38,545 nt of DNA from an uncultured bacterium (GTDB taxonomy: Bacteria; Verrucomicrobiota; Kiritimatiellia; CAIKKV01; CAIJXV01), in assembly GCA_903824675.1 (NCBI GenBank), contig CAIJXV010000116.1, positions 175,379 to 213,923 on the forward strand, given 5' to 3'. Both the position numbers and the translations under genes were made by a program. Shown here piece after piece: positions 24,958-33,433 of this stretch. The notes below the pieces were generated by a model. It made no database searches. It had not been told where the DNA came from and worked only from the letters and a program-made list of their open reading frames with translations. Each line of letters begins with the position of its first letter. Position 1 is the stretch's first letter.

Positions 24958-25782
24958 TTAATCCCCCGGATCCTTGCGCCCCTCCTCGAGATAAATCGTC
25001 CGGTAGCCCAAGTGACCATTTCGATATTCATATAGACGCAGGGCCGGCTGGCGATCCCAGAATCGGGTGATCGGTTCTCCCACGTACATCGGGATATCGC
25101 CCATCCAATGCAATTCATCGCGGTGAAAATGCCCGGTGATGATCGCCTTCACCGATACGCCCCGAAGTAACTTTTCCCACTTCAGACGGGTTTTGTCCGA
25201 CCAGCCCGGAAAAAACTGATTGTGATGGAAATCCGCCACCTGCGGCGCATGGTAAAACAACAGCACCGGTCGGTCGGCCGCCGCCTTGAGTTGTTCGGCG
25301 AGCCAAAGCATCGGATCGTATCCTGGCAAACGATAATCCGACCGCAGAGGTTCGGTGAACATAAAAATGAAAAATACCCCCCGATACTCGGCGGTACTCG
25401 CCACGGGGCCAAACGCCGATTGAAATGATTCCTGGGTTTTACGCGGATTCGAAGCCAGAATATCGTGGTTGCCCGGCACAAAATGGATCGGTATTTTCAA
25501 CGGGGCCAACGCGGCCAAGCCGTCCTGGACCACCGTTGTTTTTTCGATGTTATCCGCCAAAATATCCCCGGTATGAACCACGCATTCCACCGGAACCGGC
25601 AGGGCATTGATGATCGCCACCGCCCGACGGGTCAAGGCCACTCCATCCCGCGCCCCCCAATGGGTATCGCTGATCTGGACAAAATAAAACCCGCCGGTTT
25701 CCGCCCCCATCAAACCTTCGCTTAAAACGATAAATAAGAAAATGCAAACCCGCCCGACCCATTGTTTACAGCCGATCCCCAT
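24958..25782 (-). CDS. secreted calcineurin-like metallophosphoesterase
   Basis: 274 aa. A signal peptide (about residues 1-27, RVCIFLFIVLSEGLMGA) is followed by the metal ligands of the family: DTH at 39-41, TGD near 71-73, GNHD at 104-107, YHAPQ, and GHFH near 217. Two metals would be bound and a phosphoester cut outside the cytoplasm. The substrate is unknown; relatives act on nucleotides, lipids or sugar phosphates. GGGGG lies about 6 nt before the ATG. It is upstream of the membrane protein gene on the same strand, 40 nt away, and may be co-transcribed. Confidence 0.85.
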   Translation of the reverse strand: MGIGCKQWVGRVCIFLFIVLSEGLMGAETGGFYFVQISDTHWGARDGVALTRRAVAIINALPVPVECVVHTGDILADNIEKTTVVQDGLAALAPLKIPIHFVPGNHDILASNPRKTQESFQSAFGPVASTAEYRGVFFIFMFTEPLRSDYRLPGYDPMLWLAEQLKAAADRPVLLFYHAPQVADFHHNQFFPGWSDKTRLKWEKLLRGVSVKAIITGHFHRDELHWMGDIPMYVGEPITRFWDRQPALRLYEYRNGHLGYRTIYLEEGRKDPGD

Positions 25783-25817
25783 CGCATCCCCCTTTCGCCC
25801 TCAGGCCCCGATTCCGT

Positions 25818-26078
25818 TCACGGGGTGGTTTTTACCAATGGATTCCCCAGCATCCCAACCTGATAAACCGCATAACAACTTTCCATGTTTGACGCATACA
25901 TGTAGAGTTTCCCCGATGCGGGATCGAAAATCCCCGTGACCCCGTTCGGATAGGCCACGAATTTCAAGCGATCCCCGCCTTCCCGATCGGTCTTCGCACC
26001 CATCCCGGCCCCCACCGTCAACATCAACCCCACGCCTAACGCCACGCCAACCGCCAGACTCGCAATTCGCATTTTCAT
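25818..26078 (-). CDS. small exported or membrane-anchored protein, function unknown
   Basis: 86 aa from ATG 26076-26078, which has GAGGAG 6 nt upstream; the frame is open to 26108. A hydrophobic N-terminus (IASLAVGVALGVGLMLTVG) suggests a signal or anchor. The rest (FVAYPNGVTGIFDPASGKLY, then ESCYAVYQVGMLGNPL) looks like one small beta-sheet domain of a type I have seen in PVC bacteria but cannot name. It is divergent from the Tad locus, with 124 bp between the starts. Confidence 0.6.
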   Translation of the reverse strand: MKMRIASLAVGVALGVGLMLTVGAGMGAKTDREGGDRLKFVAYPNGVTGIFDPASGKLYMYASNMESCYAVYQVGMLGNPLVKTTP

Positions 26079-26202
26079 GGTCCGCTCCTCATTCTTTGGG
26101 TTGCCCAACCCCCTTCATAGGTCTATTGAATCACGGCGGCTCTTGAAAATAAACACCATATTTTTCATTTACGCCCATCCGTGAAAGGGGTATTTTAAGG
26201 CT

Positions 26203-26370
26203 GTGAGAACCGATCGATCCCATCGCGAACGCCGGGGACAGGTCCTGGTCGAATACGTCGTCACCGTCGGGGTGATTATCGCCCTGATGTCCGGCGCGGC
26301 CTTGTTGCTTTATGTCCTTAAGGAAAATGGCGGACGCATTCTGGATCTGGTCGCATCCGAGTATCCCTAA
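26203..26370 (+). CDS. small Flp/TadE-like prepilin, first gene of the Tad locus
   Basis: 55 aa from GTG 26203. The start RTDRSHRERRGQVLVEYVVT places a Gly-Gln junction before a hydrophobic stretch (VLVEYVVTVGVIIALMSGAA) with Glu at position +5 or so, the pattern of class III/Tad prepilins cleaved by TadV-type peptidases. A TGA lies in frame at 26182-26184 and no other start comes between, so GTG is the only choice. AAGG abuts the start and AAAGGGG lies 12 nt away. It is probably a minor pilin or pseudopilin, next to a second Flp-like gene. Confidence 0.6.
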   Translation: MRTDRSHRERRGQVLVEYVVTVGVIIALMSGAALLLYVLKENGGRILDLVASEYP

Positions 26371-26400
26371 TCGTTGATGAAATCAATAGGAGAGAAACAT

Positions 26401-26643
26401 ATGAAATCGGCACGTCGTCGGCAATCGGGACAAGGCATGGTCGAATATATCATCATCGTCGTGATCGTGGCTCTCGCCGCCATCGCCGTGTGGGGCCTCT
26501 TCGGCGACCGGATCCGTTCCATGATGGGCGGCGCGGTGGTCGAACTGGGTGGCAGTTCGGACGAGGTCGGAACGGCGACCCAGACCAAGTCTGCCGATTA
26601 TCTCCGCTCCCTCAATGGCGCCGGCTCCGCCACCGGCAATTGA
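26401..26643 (+). CDS. Flp-type major pilin candidate
   Basis: 80 aa from ATG 26401, which has GGAGAG 7 nt upstream. The N-terminus RRRQSGQGMVEYIIIVVIVA has the prepilin cut site (G before QGMVEY, Glu at +5, Tyr at +6). It is followed by a hydrophobic helix and a short charged tail ending LRSLNGAGSATGN. Flp pilins form the fibre of Tad pili. At 80 aa it is a little longer than most Flp pilins (50-70 aa). Only 30 nt separate it from the preceding small pilin gene. Confidence 0.8.
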   Translation: MKSARRRQSGQGMVEYIIIVVIVALAAIAVWGLFGDRIRSMMGGAVVELGGSSDEVGTATQTKSADYLRSLNGAGSATGN

Positions 26644-26663
26644 GCCGACGCTTCAGGAGTCCC

Positions 26664-27323
26664 ATGGTGCGCGGCCCGGCTTCCATACGCCCGGCCGGCC
26701 CCACCGTCGCCGGTGAGGTCCGGCGACGAAAGGGTCAGGCCCTGATCGAAACCTGTCTCGTCCTGATCGTCCTCTGCCTGATCCTCTTTGGCTCCCTCCA
26801 GATTTCGCGCCTTTTTGCCGCCCGCGAAATCCTCGACTATGCCGCCGCCCGCGGCGCTCGCGCCCAAACCGTCGGCTTCAACCGGTTCATGGTCTATAAA
26901 ACCATCCGCGTCGGCGCCATTCCCAATGCCGGCCAACTCGTTTCGCCCGACTACGCCGGAGCGCTCTCGTCCGCCGGTGATCACGACTGGTCCGTCGCCG
27001 GGGGCGGCGCCCGCTGGAGTTTCGCCCTCTCCGCCACACCGGTCTCGCCGCAACAGGCCCTCGAAAGCGCCCGGATCCCCCTCTATCTCGGCGCCACCCT
27101 TTACGGCCATTTGCCCGCCACCCTGGATTATGACCGATGGGATTCCATTTCCCAGCAAACGACCGAGGGCAACGGGGATCGTATTCAAGTCCGGGTCTCC
27201 CAGGAATTCCCACTGGTCTTCCCCCTGCACCGGGCTTTTTATGCCGCCGATTCCGTTCCGCTGGAGGGCCGTTGCGATCTTGAAAACCATGCTGCACTCT
27301 ATCTCAATAATCAGGGCTGGTAA
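26664..27323 (+). CDS. TadE-like pseudopilin
   Basis: 219 aa from ATG 26664, with AGGAG 5 nt upstream; a longer frame begins inside the pilin gene. A basic leader (EVRRRKGQALIETCLVLIVL) gives the GQALIE prepilin motif and one membrane helix. The extracellular rest is 180 residues or so. TadE-like pseudopilins help prime Tad pilus assembly. The family usually has 150-200 aa, so this one is slightly long. Confidence 0.72.
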   Translation: MVRGPASIRPAGPTVAGEVRRRKGQALIETCLVLIVLCLILFGSLQISRLFAAREILDYAAARGARAQTVGFNRFMVYKTIRVGAIPNAGQLVSPDYAGALSSAGDHDWSVAGGGARWSFALSATPVSPQQALESARIPLYLGATLYGHLPATLDYDRWDSISQQTTEGNGDRIQVRVSQEFPLVFPLHRAFYAADSVPLEGRCDLENHAALYLNNQGW

Positions 27324-28719
27324 GCGCCCGCAGCGCGGCCAGATCATGATCTTTGCCATCCTGGCACTGGTCATCCTGGTTTTCGTCGCCCTTTGGAATT
27401 TCGACCTGCATAAAATCATCGCCGTCAAGGCCATCAGCCAGAATGCCGGGGATTCTGCCGCGCTCGCCGCCGCCCGCTGGCAGGGCCAGACGCTCAATCT
27501 CATCGGCGATCTCAATATCCTGCAGGCCGCCGCCCTCATGCGCGGCGAACCCGAAACCGCCGCGACGATTGCCGATCTCCAGGCCCGCCTCTGCTATGTC
27601 GGACCGATGATCGGGTTGATGGCCGCCCAACAGGCCGCCAAAAATAACGGTATCTATGTCAACACCGATTTCACCGACCGCGTCCGCGACCATGCCCTGA
27701 CCGTCCGCACCTTCTATCCCCTCGCCACCGGACCCTCCGACCAACCGCTCTTCCCCGAACCTTTTCCCGATGCCTGGGCCGAATACTCCGGCATGATCGA
27801 AGCCGTCGCCGCCAACGGTATTGCAGCCGCACCCGATAATGCCCGTTTCTATACCGATTATGGAGGCGACCATACTCTGCTGGATCCTGATTTTTACGAC
27901 GCGATCGCCGGCCGGTACTGGTGCTGGTTTTATTTCAACCATCCCGGTCTGTTGTCCTCCTACTCGCGTTACACTGATTGGCCACCCCTCCCCCCCACCT
28001 TTACGCTCGCCCAACCCATCAATTCGGAATTCTTCAGCCTTGATCTCGTGCGACTCGACCTGACCGATGATATGGCCGTTTTCGAGGTCATGGACTCTCT
28101 CCGCGAGGAACGAGGGCTCAGTTCCACCCTGATCATTGCCACCAATCTCACCGGTGTCACCGCCGCCTGGTATGCCTATGCCCCCGACCGCTGGACCGCC
28201 TGGGATGCGATCAGTCCCACCAACAACCCTTCCTTCCCGCTCGCGGGCCCGGTCCGTCCCGAATATAATTATGCCGGCGCCGATGCCGCGATCCGCATCC
28301 AAAGCACCGTTCCCCGCCGGTCGCCCGGCGCGCCGAGTTCAACCCTCCTGTGGTCGGCTGCCGCCAAACCTTTCGGTTCTCTCGGATCCGAACCCCAACG
28401 ACCCGATGCCGCCGGGCTCGTGCTCCCCGCTTTTCACGATGTCCGGTTGATCCCGGTGGATGCCTCCTCCGCACCCGCCGGAGGCGCCTTCAACATCGCC
28501 TGGCGCATTCATATCGAGCAACATCTCCCCGGTTATATGCAAAGCGGCCCCCAGGCCTCCTCGGTCGACTCGAGCTGTGGATATTGCCGCCAACTGATCA
28601 CCTGGGAAGATCCCTCCTTCCGGAGCGGCGGACGAAGCTGGCTGGCCAGCAACAGCAATACCTGTGATGTCGCCGGGGGACCCGGTTCGCCCGGCGGCGG
28701 AACCCGGAGGGGACATTGA
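27289..28719 (+). CDS. TadG-like / TadE-F-type large pseudopilin
   Basis: 476 aa from ATG 27289, which lies inside the end of the previous gene (35-nt overlap); no strong ribosome site is seen, and TTG 27280 is also possible. The leader KRPQRGQIMIFAILALVILV carries the prepilin-like cut site and one helix. QNAGDSAALAAARWQGQTLN follows, the pattern of TadG-type N-terminal domains. The large extracellular part has no recognised domain; it ends in a Cys/Gly/Ser-rich region (VDSSCGYCRQL, NTCDVAGGPGSPGG). Confidence 0.7.
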   Translation: MLHSISIIRAGKRPQRGQIMIFAILALVILVFVALWNFDLHKIIAVKAISQNAGDSAALAAARWQGQTLNLIGDLNILQAAALMRGEPETAATIADLQARLCYVGPMIGLMAAQQAAKNNGIYVNTDFTDRVRDHALTVRTFYPLATGPSDQPLFPEPFPDAWAEYSGMIEAVAANGIAAAPDNARFYTDYGGDHTLLDPDFYDAIAGRYWCWFYFNHPGLLSSYSRYTDWPPLPPTFTLAQPINSEFFSLDLVRLDLTDDMAVFEVMDSLREERGLSSTLIIATNLTGVTAAWYAYAPDRWTAWDAISPTNNPSFPLAGPVRPEYNYAGADAAIRIQSTVPRRSPGAPSSTLLWSAAAKPFGSLGSEPQRPDAAGLVLPAFHDVRLIPVDASSAPAGGAFNIAWRIHIEQHLPGYMQSGPQASSVDSSCGYCRQLITWEDPSFRSGGRSWLASNSNTCDVAGGPGSPGGGTRRGH

Positions 28720-29225
28720 AACGACGTCATCTAGCCGGCCAAGCCATGGTCGAATTTGTGGTGACCCTCGTCGCCGTCCTCGTCCTCATCACCGCCATTC
28801 TCCAAATCGGACAACTCGGCCTTCTCCATTCCAAAACCCTCCATGATGCACGGGACCGGGCTGGCGCCCTCAGCCTCCTCCCCAATCCCACGCTCGCCGG
28901 GCCCGATTATATCTCCGACTGGACCCCGGGGGAGGATGGCGCGGTCTATAGCCGGGACGACCGATCCCGCTCTGGATTGTCCGGCGGATTCGAGGCCGGT
29001 GTGGTCCAGCCCGCCCATCCTCAGATTCTCGCGGATCAGCTTTTTGGCAATCCCGTGTCCGCCCTCGCGGGAAATCCTTTTCCCCAGTTGAATTTCGGCC
29101 TCATCCAAGCCCAATTCACCGCTACCAATGCCTCTCTGCCCGTCGTCCGCCGTCTCTTCTATGCGGCCGATCCGATCGAAGTCGAAGGACGGGCATGGGC
29201 CACCTGGACGAAAGGAATCTACTGA
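28716..29225 (+). CDS. second TadE-like pseudopilin
   Basis: 169 aa from TTG 28716, overlapping the previous stop (TTGA). The leader KRRHLAGQAMVEFVVTLVAV has the GQAMVEF cut site and Glu at +5, with one membrane helix to about residue 32. The mature part is 135 residues, of usual size for TadE/TadF. The gene stop overlaps the next ATG (TGATG), so the three genes are probably translated as a unit. Confidence 0.72.
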   Translation: MKRRHLAGQAMVEFVVTLVAVLVLITAILQIGQLGLLHSKTLHDARDRAGALSLLPNPTLAGPDYISDWTPGEDGAVYSRDDRSRSGLSGGFEAGVVQPAHPQILADQLFGNPVSALAGNPFPQLNFGLIQAQFTATNASLPVVRRLFYAADPIEVEGRAWATWTKGIY

Positions 29226-29974
29226 TGCGTCCGACCCGGCTCATCCCTGTTTGCGTGGCGATCCTCCTCTTCGCCGCCGCCGGCCTGGCTTTCGCCCGCG
29301 TCTTCTGGCGGGTCCCGGCCCCGGCGGGGGTCCGGGGTCGTCTCCAACAAATCGGGCTGAACTCTGTCTATGCGGCCGATGTCGTCCTGAATGGCGGCGC
29401 GGGTTATGTCGAGGTCGGCCTCCTTGACGGCGATCCGGGCGAGGCCCTGCGGCGCATTGCGCAAAATCCCGGGACCGGGGACAAACAATGGCTCCATCAG
29501 GTCGGCCCCCAATTCGCTTCTGCCGCCTCACTGGATCCCGAGGGGTTCACCCGTATCCTCGCCTTCGCATTACCCGAACGGCCACAAACCCTGGTTTTCT
29601 GCCTGACCCAATCGCGTGCCGACGCCGCTCGTTCCGCCCGTCCGCCCAATACCCCCCCCGACGGCGTCACGCTGTTTCCTTATCAAGCGCTGTTGACCAC
29701 TTGGGAAAATCGTGATACCCGGACCCGCGCGGCCGTCGCAGAAATCGATTCTGATCCCGCAACGGTCCGTGATTTCTACCGGCGTCATTATCGCGACGCC
29801 GGCTGGCTCGAATTTCCGCCCGCTCTTCCCGGAACCGACTCCGCACACCCCTCGGGCCTTTATATCTACTCCAAGGGCCCCGAACTCGTCCTGGTCGCCG
29901 TTCAAACCCGTGCCCTTGCCCAGAGACAAACTCTCACGGTCCTCCATAAAACCCTTGGTCCGGAAGCCCAATGA
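29225..29974 (+). CDS. membrane-anchored protein of the Tad locus, function unknown
   Basis: 249 aa from ATG 29225. One N-terminal helix (RLIPVCVAILLFAAAGLAFA) anchors a soluble domain. The latter half (VFCLTQSRADAARSARPPNT; DPATVRDFYRRHYRDAGWLE) suggests a mixed alpha/beta fold. I do not recognise the family. Its fixed place among pilus genes and the stop-start overlap with the pseudopilin suggest a part in assembly. Confidence 0.6.
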   Translation: MRPTRLIPVCVAILLFAAAGLAFARVFWRVPAPAGVRGRLQQIGLNSVYAADVVLNGGAGYVEVGLLDGDPGEALRRIAQNPGTGDKQWLHQVGPQFASAASLDPEGFTRILAFALPERPQTLVFCLTQSRADAARSARPPNTPPDGVTLFPYQALLTTWENRDTRTRAAVAEIDSDPATVRDFYRRHYRDAGWLEFPPALPGTDSAHPSGLYIYSKGPELVLVAVQTRALAQRQTLTVLHKTLGPEAQ

Positions 29975-30011
29975 TGTTAAATATTAAATCTATCGCACTT
30001 GGAGATAACGA

Positions 30012-30836
30012 ATGAAACCTAAAATCGCCCTGCTTCTTTCCCTGATCGCCGGCCTGCTCGCGTTTCTGCTGACCCTGAACTTCCTGCATAATCAACGTAA
30101 GGATTTCGAAAAGGCCCGGCTCGCCCTCAATGCGGGCGTGGATATGATCGAAGTCGTCGGCGCCGGGAAAGACCTCCCGGTCGGCACGGTTATCGCAGCC
30201 AACGATCTCGGACATAAAAGCGCCCCCAGTCGCGACTTCGGAGAACGCGCCGTCCTCTATTCGGATTTCCGGCAAATCCTCGGTAAGAAACTCAAATATG
30301 CCATCCGGAAGGATGAAATCCTCCAGTGGCAGGATCTCGATATTCCCTACGCCCCCGGTTCCGGCCTGGCCCCCACCATCAAACCGGGTCTGCGCGCGGT
30401 TTCCATCTCCGTCGGCGGTGCCGCCACCGTCAGCGGCCTCGTCCAGCCCAATGACCGGGTCGATATCCTCGGTACGTTCGCATTCCCCTCCCGCCGTAAC
30501 CCCGCCGAAATGGAAACCGTGACGATCACGATCCTCCAGGATGTTTCGGTCCTCGCAGTGGGCCAGACGCTCGCGCGCCAGGCCGGTAGCGCGGAAGGTC
30601 CCCGCCGGGGCATCGCCGGATATAACATGGTCACCTTCGAAGTCACCTCGCGCGAAGCTGAACTGCTCGTCTTCACCGAGAGCATGAAGGGCCGACTCAC
30701 CCTCGTCCTGCGCAACCCCGAGGATATGTCCTATGAAAAAACGCTGCCCTCGGTTGACTTCCAACGTCTGGAACAATCCCTGCCCGAGTTGAATGAATAC
30801 CGGCAGCGGATGATCCGGCATAAACGGGATTATTGA
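30012..30836 (+). CDS. cpaB: Flp pilus assembly protein CpaB (RcpC)
   Basis: 274 aa. A signal-anchor helix (KIALLLSLIAGLLAFLLTLN) is followed by an SAF-like domain (VVGAGKDLPVGTVIAANDL; KYAIRKDEILQWQDL). The CpaB core then has GLRAVSISVGGAATVSGLVQ, NDRVDILGTF and the C-terminal EVTSREAELLVFTESMKGRL. CpaB sits in the periplasm and supports the outer-membrane channel of Tad systems. The gene comes after a 37-nt gap. The cut-off pattern matches the family well. Confidence 0.88.
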   Translation: MKPKIALLLSLIAGLLAFLLTLNFLHNQRKDFEKARLALNAGVDMIEVVGAGKDLPVGTVIAANDLGHKSAPSRDFGERAVLYSDFRQILGKKLKYAIRKDEILQWQDLDIPYAPGSGLAPTIKPGLRAVSISVGGAATVSGLVQPNDRVDILGTFAFPSRRNPAEMETVTITILQDVSVLAVGQTLARQAGSAEGPRRGIAGYNMVTFEVTSREAELLVFTESMKGRLTLVLRNPEDMSYEKTLPSVDFQRLEQSLPELNEYRQRMIRHKRDY

Positions 30837-30853
30837 CGTCTGGAGCCCATCTG

Positions 30854-32530
30854 ATGGCTGATCTCATCCAACTAACCCTTCTCGCCCCTCCGGCACCACC
30901 GCGCCACATCCCCCTATCGCCCGGCGTCTATTCGATCGGCTCGGATGAACGAAACCGGATTCCACTCCCCTCCCCTGGAGTCACCGGTCGCCATGCGATT
31001 CTTACCGTCAATCCCCGGGAATGTTGGATCGAGGATCTGGACAGCGATCAGGGCACCCAGCTGGATGGCCGCCCGGTCCGGGGCCGCGCCGCTTGGAAAC
31101 CCGGCCAACCCCTCGTCATCGGGCCCTTCACCCTTTCATGGGCCCTCGCCCTCTCGCCCCTCCCCCCCCCTACGCCCCCACCCGAGCCCCTTCCCGCCCC
31201 CCCGCCCGCGCCGGTTGCGGATCCTCACCGCGAGAGCCGCATTCGCATCAAACAAACCATCCACCGTGAACTGCTCGAACGGCTCGACATCAAACGCATG
31301 TCCGCCGCCCATATTGGCCACGAGGAGCTCAGCCGGCGGACGGTGAAAGCCTTGCAGGATATTTTGCGCGATTCCGAGGGACGTCTCCCCCGGGAAATCA
31401 CCCCCGACCAGTTGATCCGTGAAATTCATGACGAAGCCCTGGGCCTCGGCCCGCTCGAAGATCTGCTCGCCGACGCCTCCGTCACCGAAATCATGGTCAA
31501 CGGTCCCAGCCAAATCTTCATTGAACGCGCCGGCCGCATCGAACTGACCGACCGAACCTTCCTCGACAACGATTCGGTTCTGGCCATCATCGAACGCATC
31601 GTCTCGCCCCTCGGTCGCCGGATCGATGAAAGCCAGCCGTATGTCGATGCCCGGCTTAAGGATGGCTCACGGGTCAACGCCGTCATCCCCCCGCTCTCAC
31701 TCATTGGCCCCTGCCTCACCATCCGTAAGTTTGCCCAAATTCCTCTCCGGGATGAGGACCTGATCCGCTACGGCACCTGGACCCGCGAAATCGCCAACTT
31801 CCTCCGGGCCTGCATTCTCCTGCGCAAAAACATCATCGTCGCCGGCGGAACCGGGTCCGGTAAAACCACCTTGTTAAATGTTTTGAGCGAATACCTGCCC
31901 TCCACCGACCGGATCCTGACCATTGAGGACGCCGCCGAACTCCGCCTGAAGCAACCCCACGTCATCCGCCTCGAAGCCCGTCCCCCCAATCTCGAAGGCA
32001 AGGGCGCGGTGACGATCCGCGACTTGGTCCGCAATTCTTTGCGGATGCGGCCGGATCGGATCATCGTTGGGGAATGCCGCGGGGGGGAAGCCCTCGACAT
32101 GCTCCAGGCCATGAATACCGGACACGATGGATCGTTGACGACGATTCATGCCAACTCCCCCCGGGATGTCTTATCCCGTCTCGAAACCCTGGTCCTCATG
32201 TCGGGCATGGATCTCCCGGTCCGCGCCATCCGGGAACAAATCGCCTCGGCCATCGATCTGGTCATCCACGAATCCCGTCTCGGCGATGGCTCGCGTAAAA
32301 TCGTTAGCGTCACCGAAATTGTCGGGCAGGAAGGCGACCGGATCACGATGCAGGAGTTGTTTAAATTCGAACAGTCCGGCGTCCGGCCGGATGGTCAGGT
32401 CCTCGGCTTTTTCACCTCCACCGGAACCGTGCCCACCTTCATGGAAGAGTTCCACACCCGGAATCTTAAAGTCGATCAGGCCATTTTCGATCCGCTCTAT
32501 TGGGCTCAATTCAAGGGGGCCACATCGTGA
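30854..32530 (+). CDS. FHA-domain fused CpaF/TadA-type secretion ATPase
   Basis: 558 aa from ATG 30854, with GGAG 8 nt upstream. Residues 8-95 or so are an FHA fold (SIGSDERNRIPLPSPGVTGRH), followed by a proline-rich linker to about 125. The rest is a CpaF/TadA motor: an N-terminal helical domain, VTEIMVNGPSQIFIE, Walker A GGTGSGKTTLLN with Lys337, TIEDAAELRL, RMRPDRIIVGECRGGEA (Walker B) and the His box SLTTIHANS. It would power pilus assembly at the inner membrane. The FHA domain binds phosphothreonine peptides, implying regulation by a Ser/Thr kinase. The HxxxE-type catalytic features look intact. Confidence 0.9.
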   Translation: MADLIQLTLLAPPAPPRHIPLSPGVYSIGSDERNRIPLPSPGVTGRHAILTVNPRECWIEDLDSDQGTQLDGRPVRGRAAWKPGQPLVIGPFTLSWALALSPLPPPTPPPEPLPAPPPAPVADPHRESRIRIKQTIHRELLERLDIKRMSAAHIGHEELSRRTVKALQDILRDSEGRLPREITPDQLIREIHDEALGLGPLEDLLADASVTEIMVNGPSQIFIERAGRIELTDRTFLDNDSVLAIIERIVSPLGRRIDESQPYVDARLKDGSRVNAVIPPLSLIGPCLTIRKFAQIPLRDEDLIRYGTWTREIANFLRACILLRKNIIVAGGTGSGKTTLLNVLSEYLPSTDRILTIEDAAELRLKQPHVIRLEARPPNLEGKGAVTIRDLVRNSLRMRPDRIIVGECRGGEALDMLQAMNTGHDGSLTTIHANSPRDVLSRLETLVLMSGMDLPVRAIREQIASAIDLVIHESRLGDGSRKIVSVTEIVGQEGDRITMQELFKFEQSGVRPDGQVLGFFTSTGTVPTFMEEFHTRNLKVDQAIFDPLYWAQFKGATS

Positions 32531-33420
32531 TTCCCGGCTGGATCTCCTACCTTCTCATTCCTGGACTGGCCTGTGTCAGTGTTGCCGGGTTGACCTATTT
32601 GGTCATCCAGGCGCTCCGGTCCGGGGCCGAGGATTACAGCCGTCACTATGCGGCCACAACCGCCCGCCATCTCGACGATATGTTCCTTTTCATCCCGCCC
32701 CGCCGGATCCTTGAACTGGCCGCAGCGGCAGCTCTGGCCGGGTTTTTGATCGTCTTTCTGCTCATCGGTGGGTTCCAGACCCGCGGCGCCTTCCTGCGCG
32801 GCGTGATCCTTGGCGCCGTCGCGGCTGGAGCCGGTTGGTCGCTGCCCCATCGGATCCTCGCCCTGCTCAAGCAACGGCGCATCCGGCGATTCAATGATCA
32901 ATTATCCGATGCCCTGCTAACCCTCAGCAATGCCCTCAAGGCCGGGTTTAGCATCCTCCAGGCTTTCGAAGCGGTGGTCCGCACCGGGGTCAACCCGATT
33001 GCCGAGGAATTCGGCGTCTTCCTGCAGGAAACCCGCGTCGGCGTTAAATTCGAAGAGGCCCTCGCCAATCTCCGCAAACGCGTCGATAGCGAAGACCTCA
33101 CCCTGCTGATTCTCGCCATCGAAACCGCCCGACTCACCGGTGGCAATCTGACCGAAGTCCTCGATAACATCGCGCTCACCATCCGGGAACGAACCCGGGT
33201 TGAACGCCGCGTCCAAACCTTGACCGCCATGGGACGCCTCCAGGGCAATGTCGTCGGGGCCGTCCCGATCCTGCTCGCCCTGCTGTTGACGGCCATCGAT
33301 CCGGTCATGATGTCCGCCTTTTTCCACTCACCCGCAGGATGGGTCACCGCGGCCCTCGTCATCATCCTCGAAATCGCCGGATTCCTGCTTATTCGCAAAA
33401 TTGTCCGCATCGACATCTGA
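32527..33420 (+). CDS. tadB: Tad pilus inner-membrane protein TadB
   Basis: 297 aa from GTG 32527, which overlaps the ATPase stop (GTGA) and has AAGGGGG about 7 nt upstream. Four or so membrane helices: near residues 5-28, two around 60-105, and two at the C-terminus. A T2SS-F domain (ALKAGFSILQAFEAVV; ETARLTGGNLTEVLDNIA; RVQTLTAMGRLQGNVVG) lies between. TadB and TadC form the platform on which the ATPase works. The order ATPase-TadB-TadC is standard. Confidence 0.88.
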   Translation: MIPGWISYLLIPGLACVSVAGLTYLVIQALRSGAEDYSRHYAATTARHLDDMFLFIPPRRILELAAAAALAGFLIVFLLIGGFQTRGAFLRGVILGAVAAGAGWSLPHRILALLKQRRIRRFNDQLSDALLTLSNALKAGFSILQAFEAVVRTGVNPIAEEFGVFLQETRVGVKFEEALANLRKRVDSEDLTLLILAIETARLTGGNLTEVLDNIALTIRERTRVERRVQTLTAMGRLQGNVVGAVPILLALLLTAIDPVMMSAFFHSPAGWVTAALVIILEIAGFLLIRKIVRIDI

Positions 33421-33433
33421 AAGGTTGCGCACC

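Noticed and set aside
26598-27539. 313-codon minus-strand ORF across the pseudopilin genes
   Set aside because: Shadow spanning two plus-strand genes; no recognisable content.
27304-28302. 332-codon minus-strand ORF antisense to the large pseudopilin
   Set aside because: Gly/Ile-rich shadow, no ribosome site, opposite a plausible plus-strand gene.
29934-30821. 295-codon minus-strand ORF antisense to cpaB
   Set aside because: Opposite a clear CpaB; the open frame results from codon bias.
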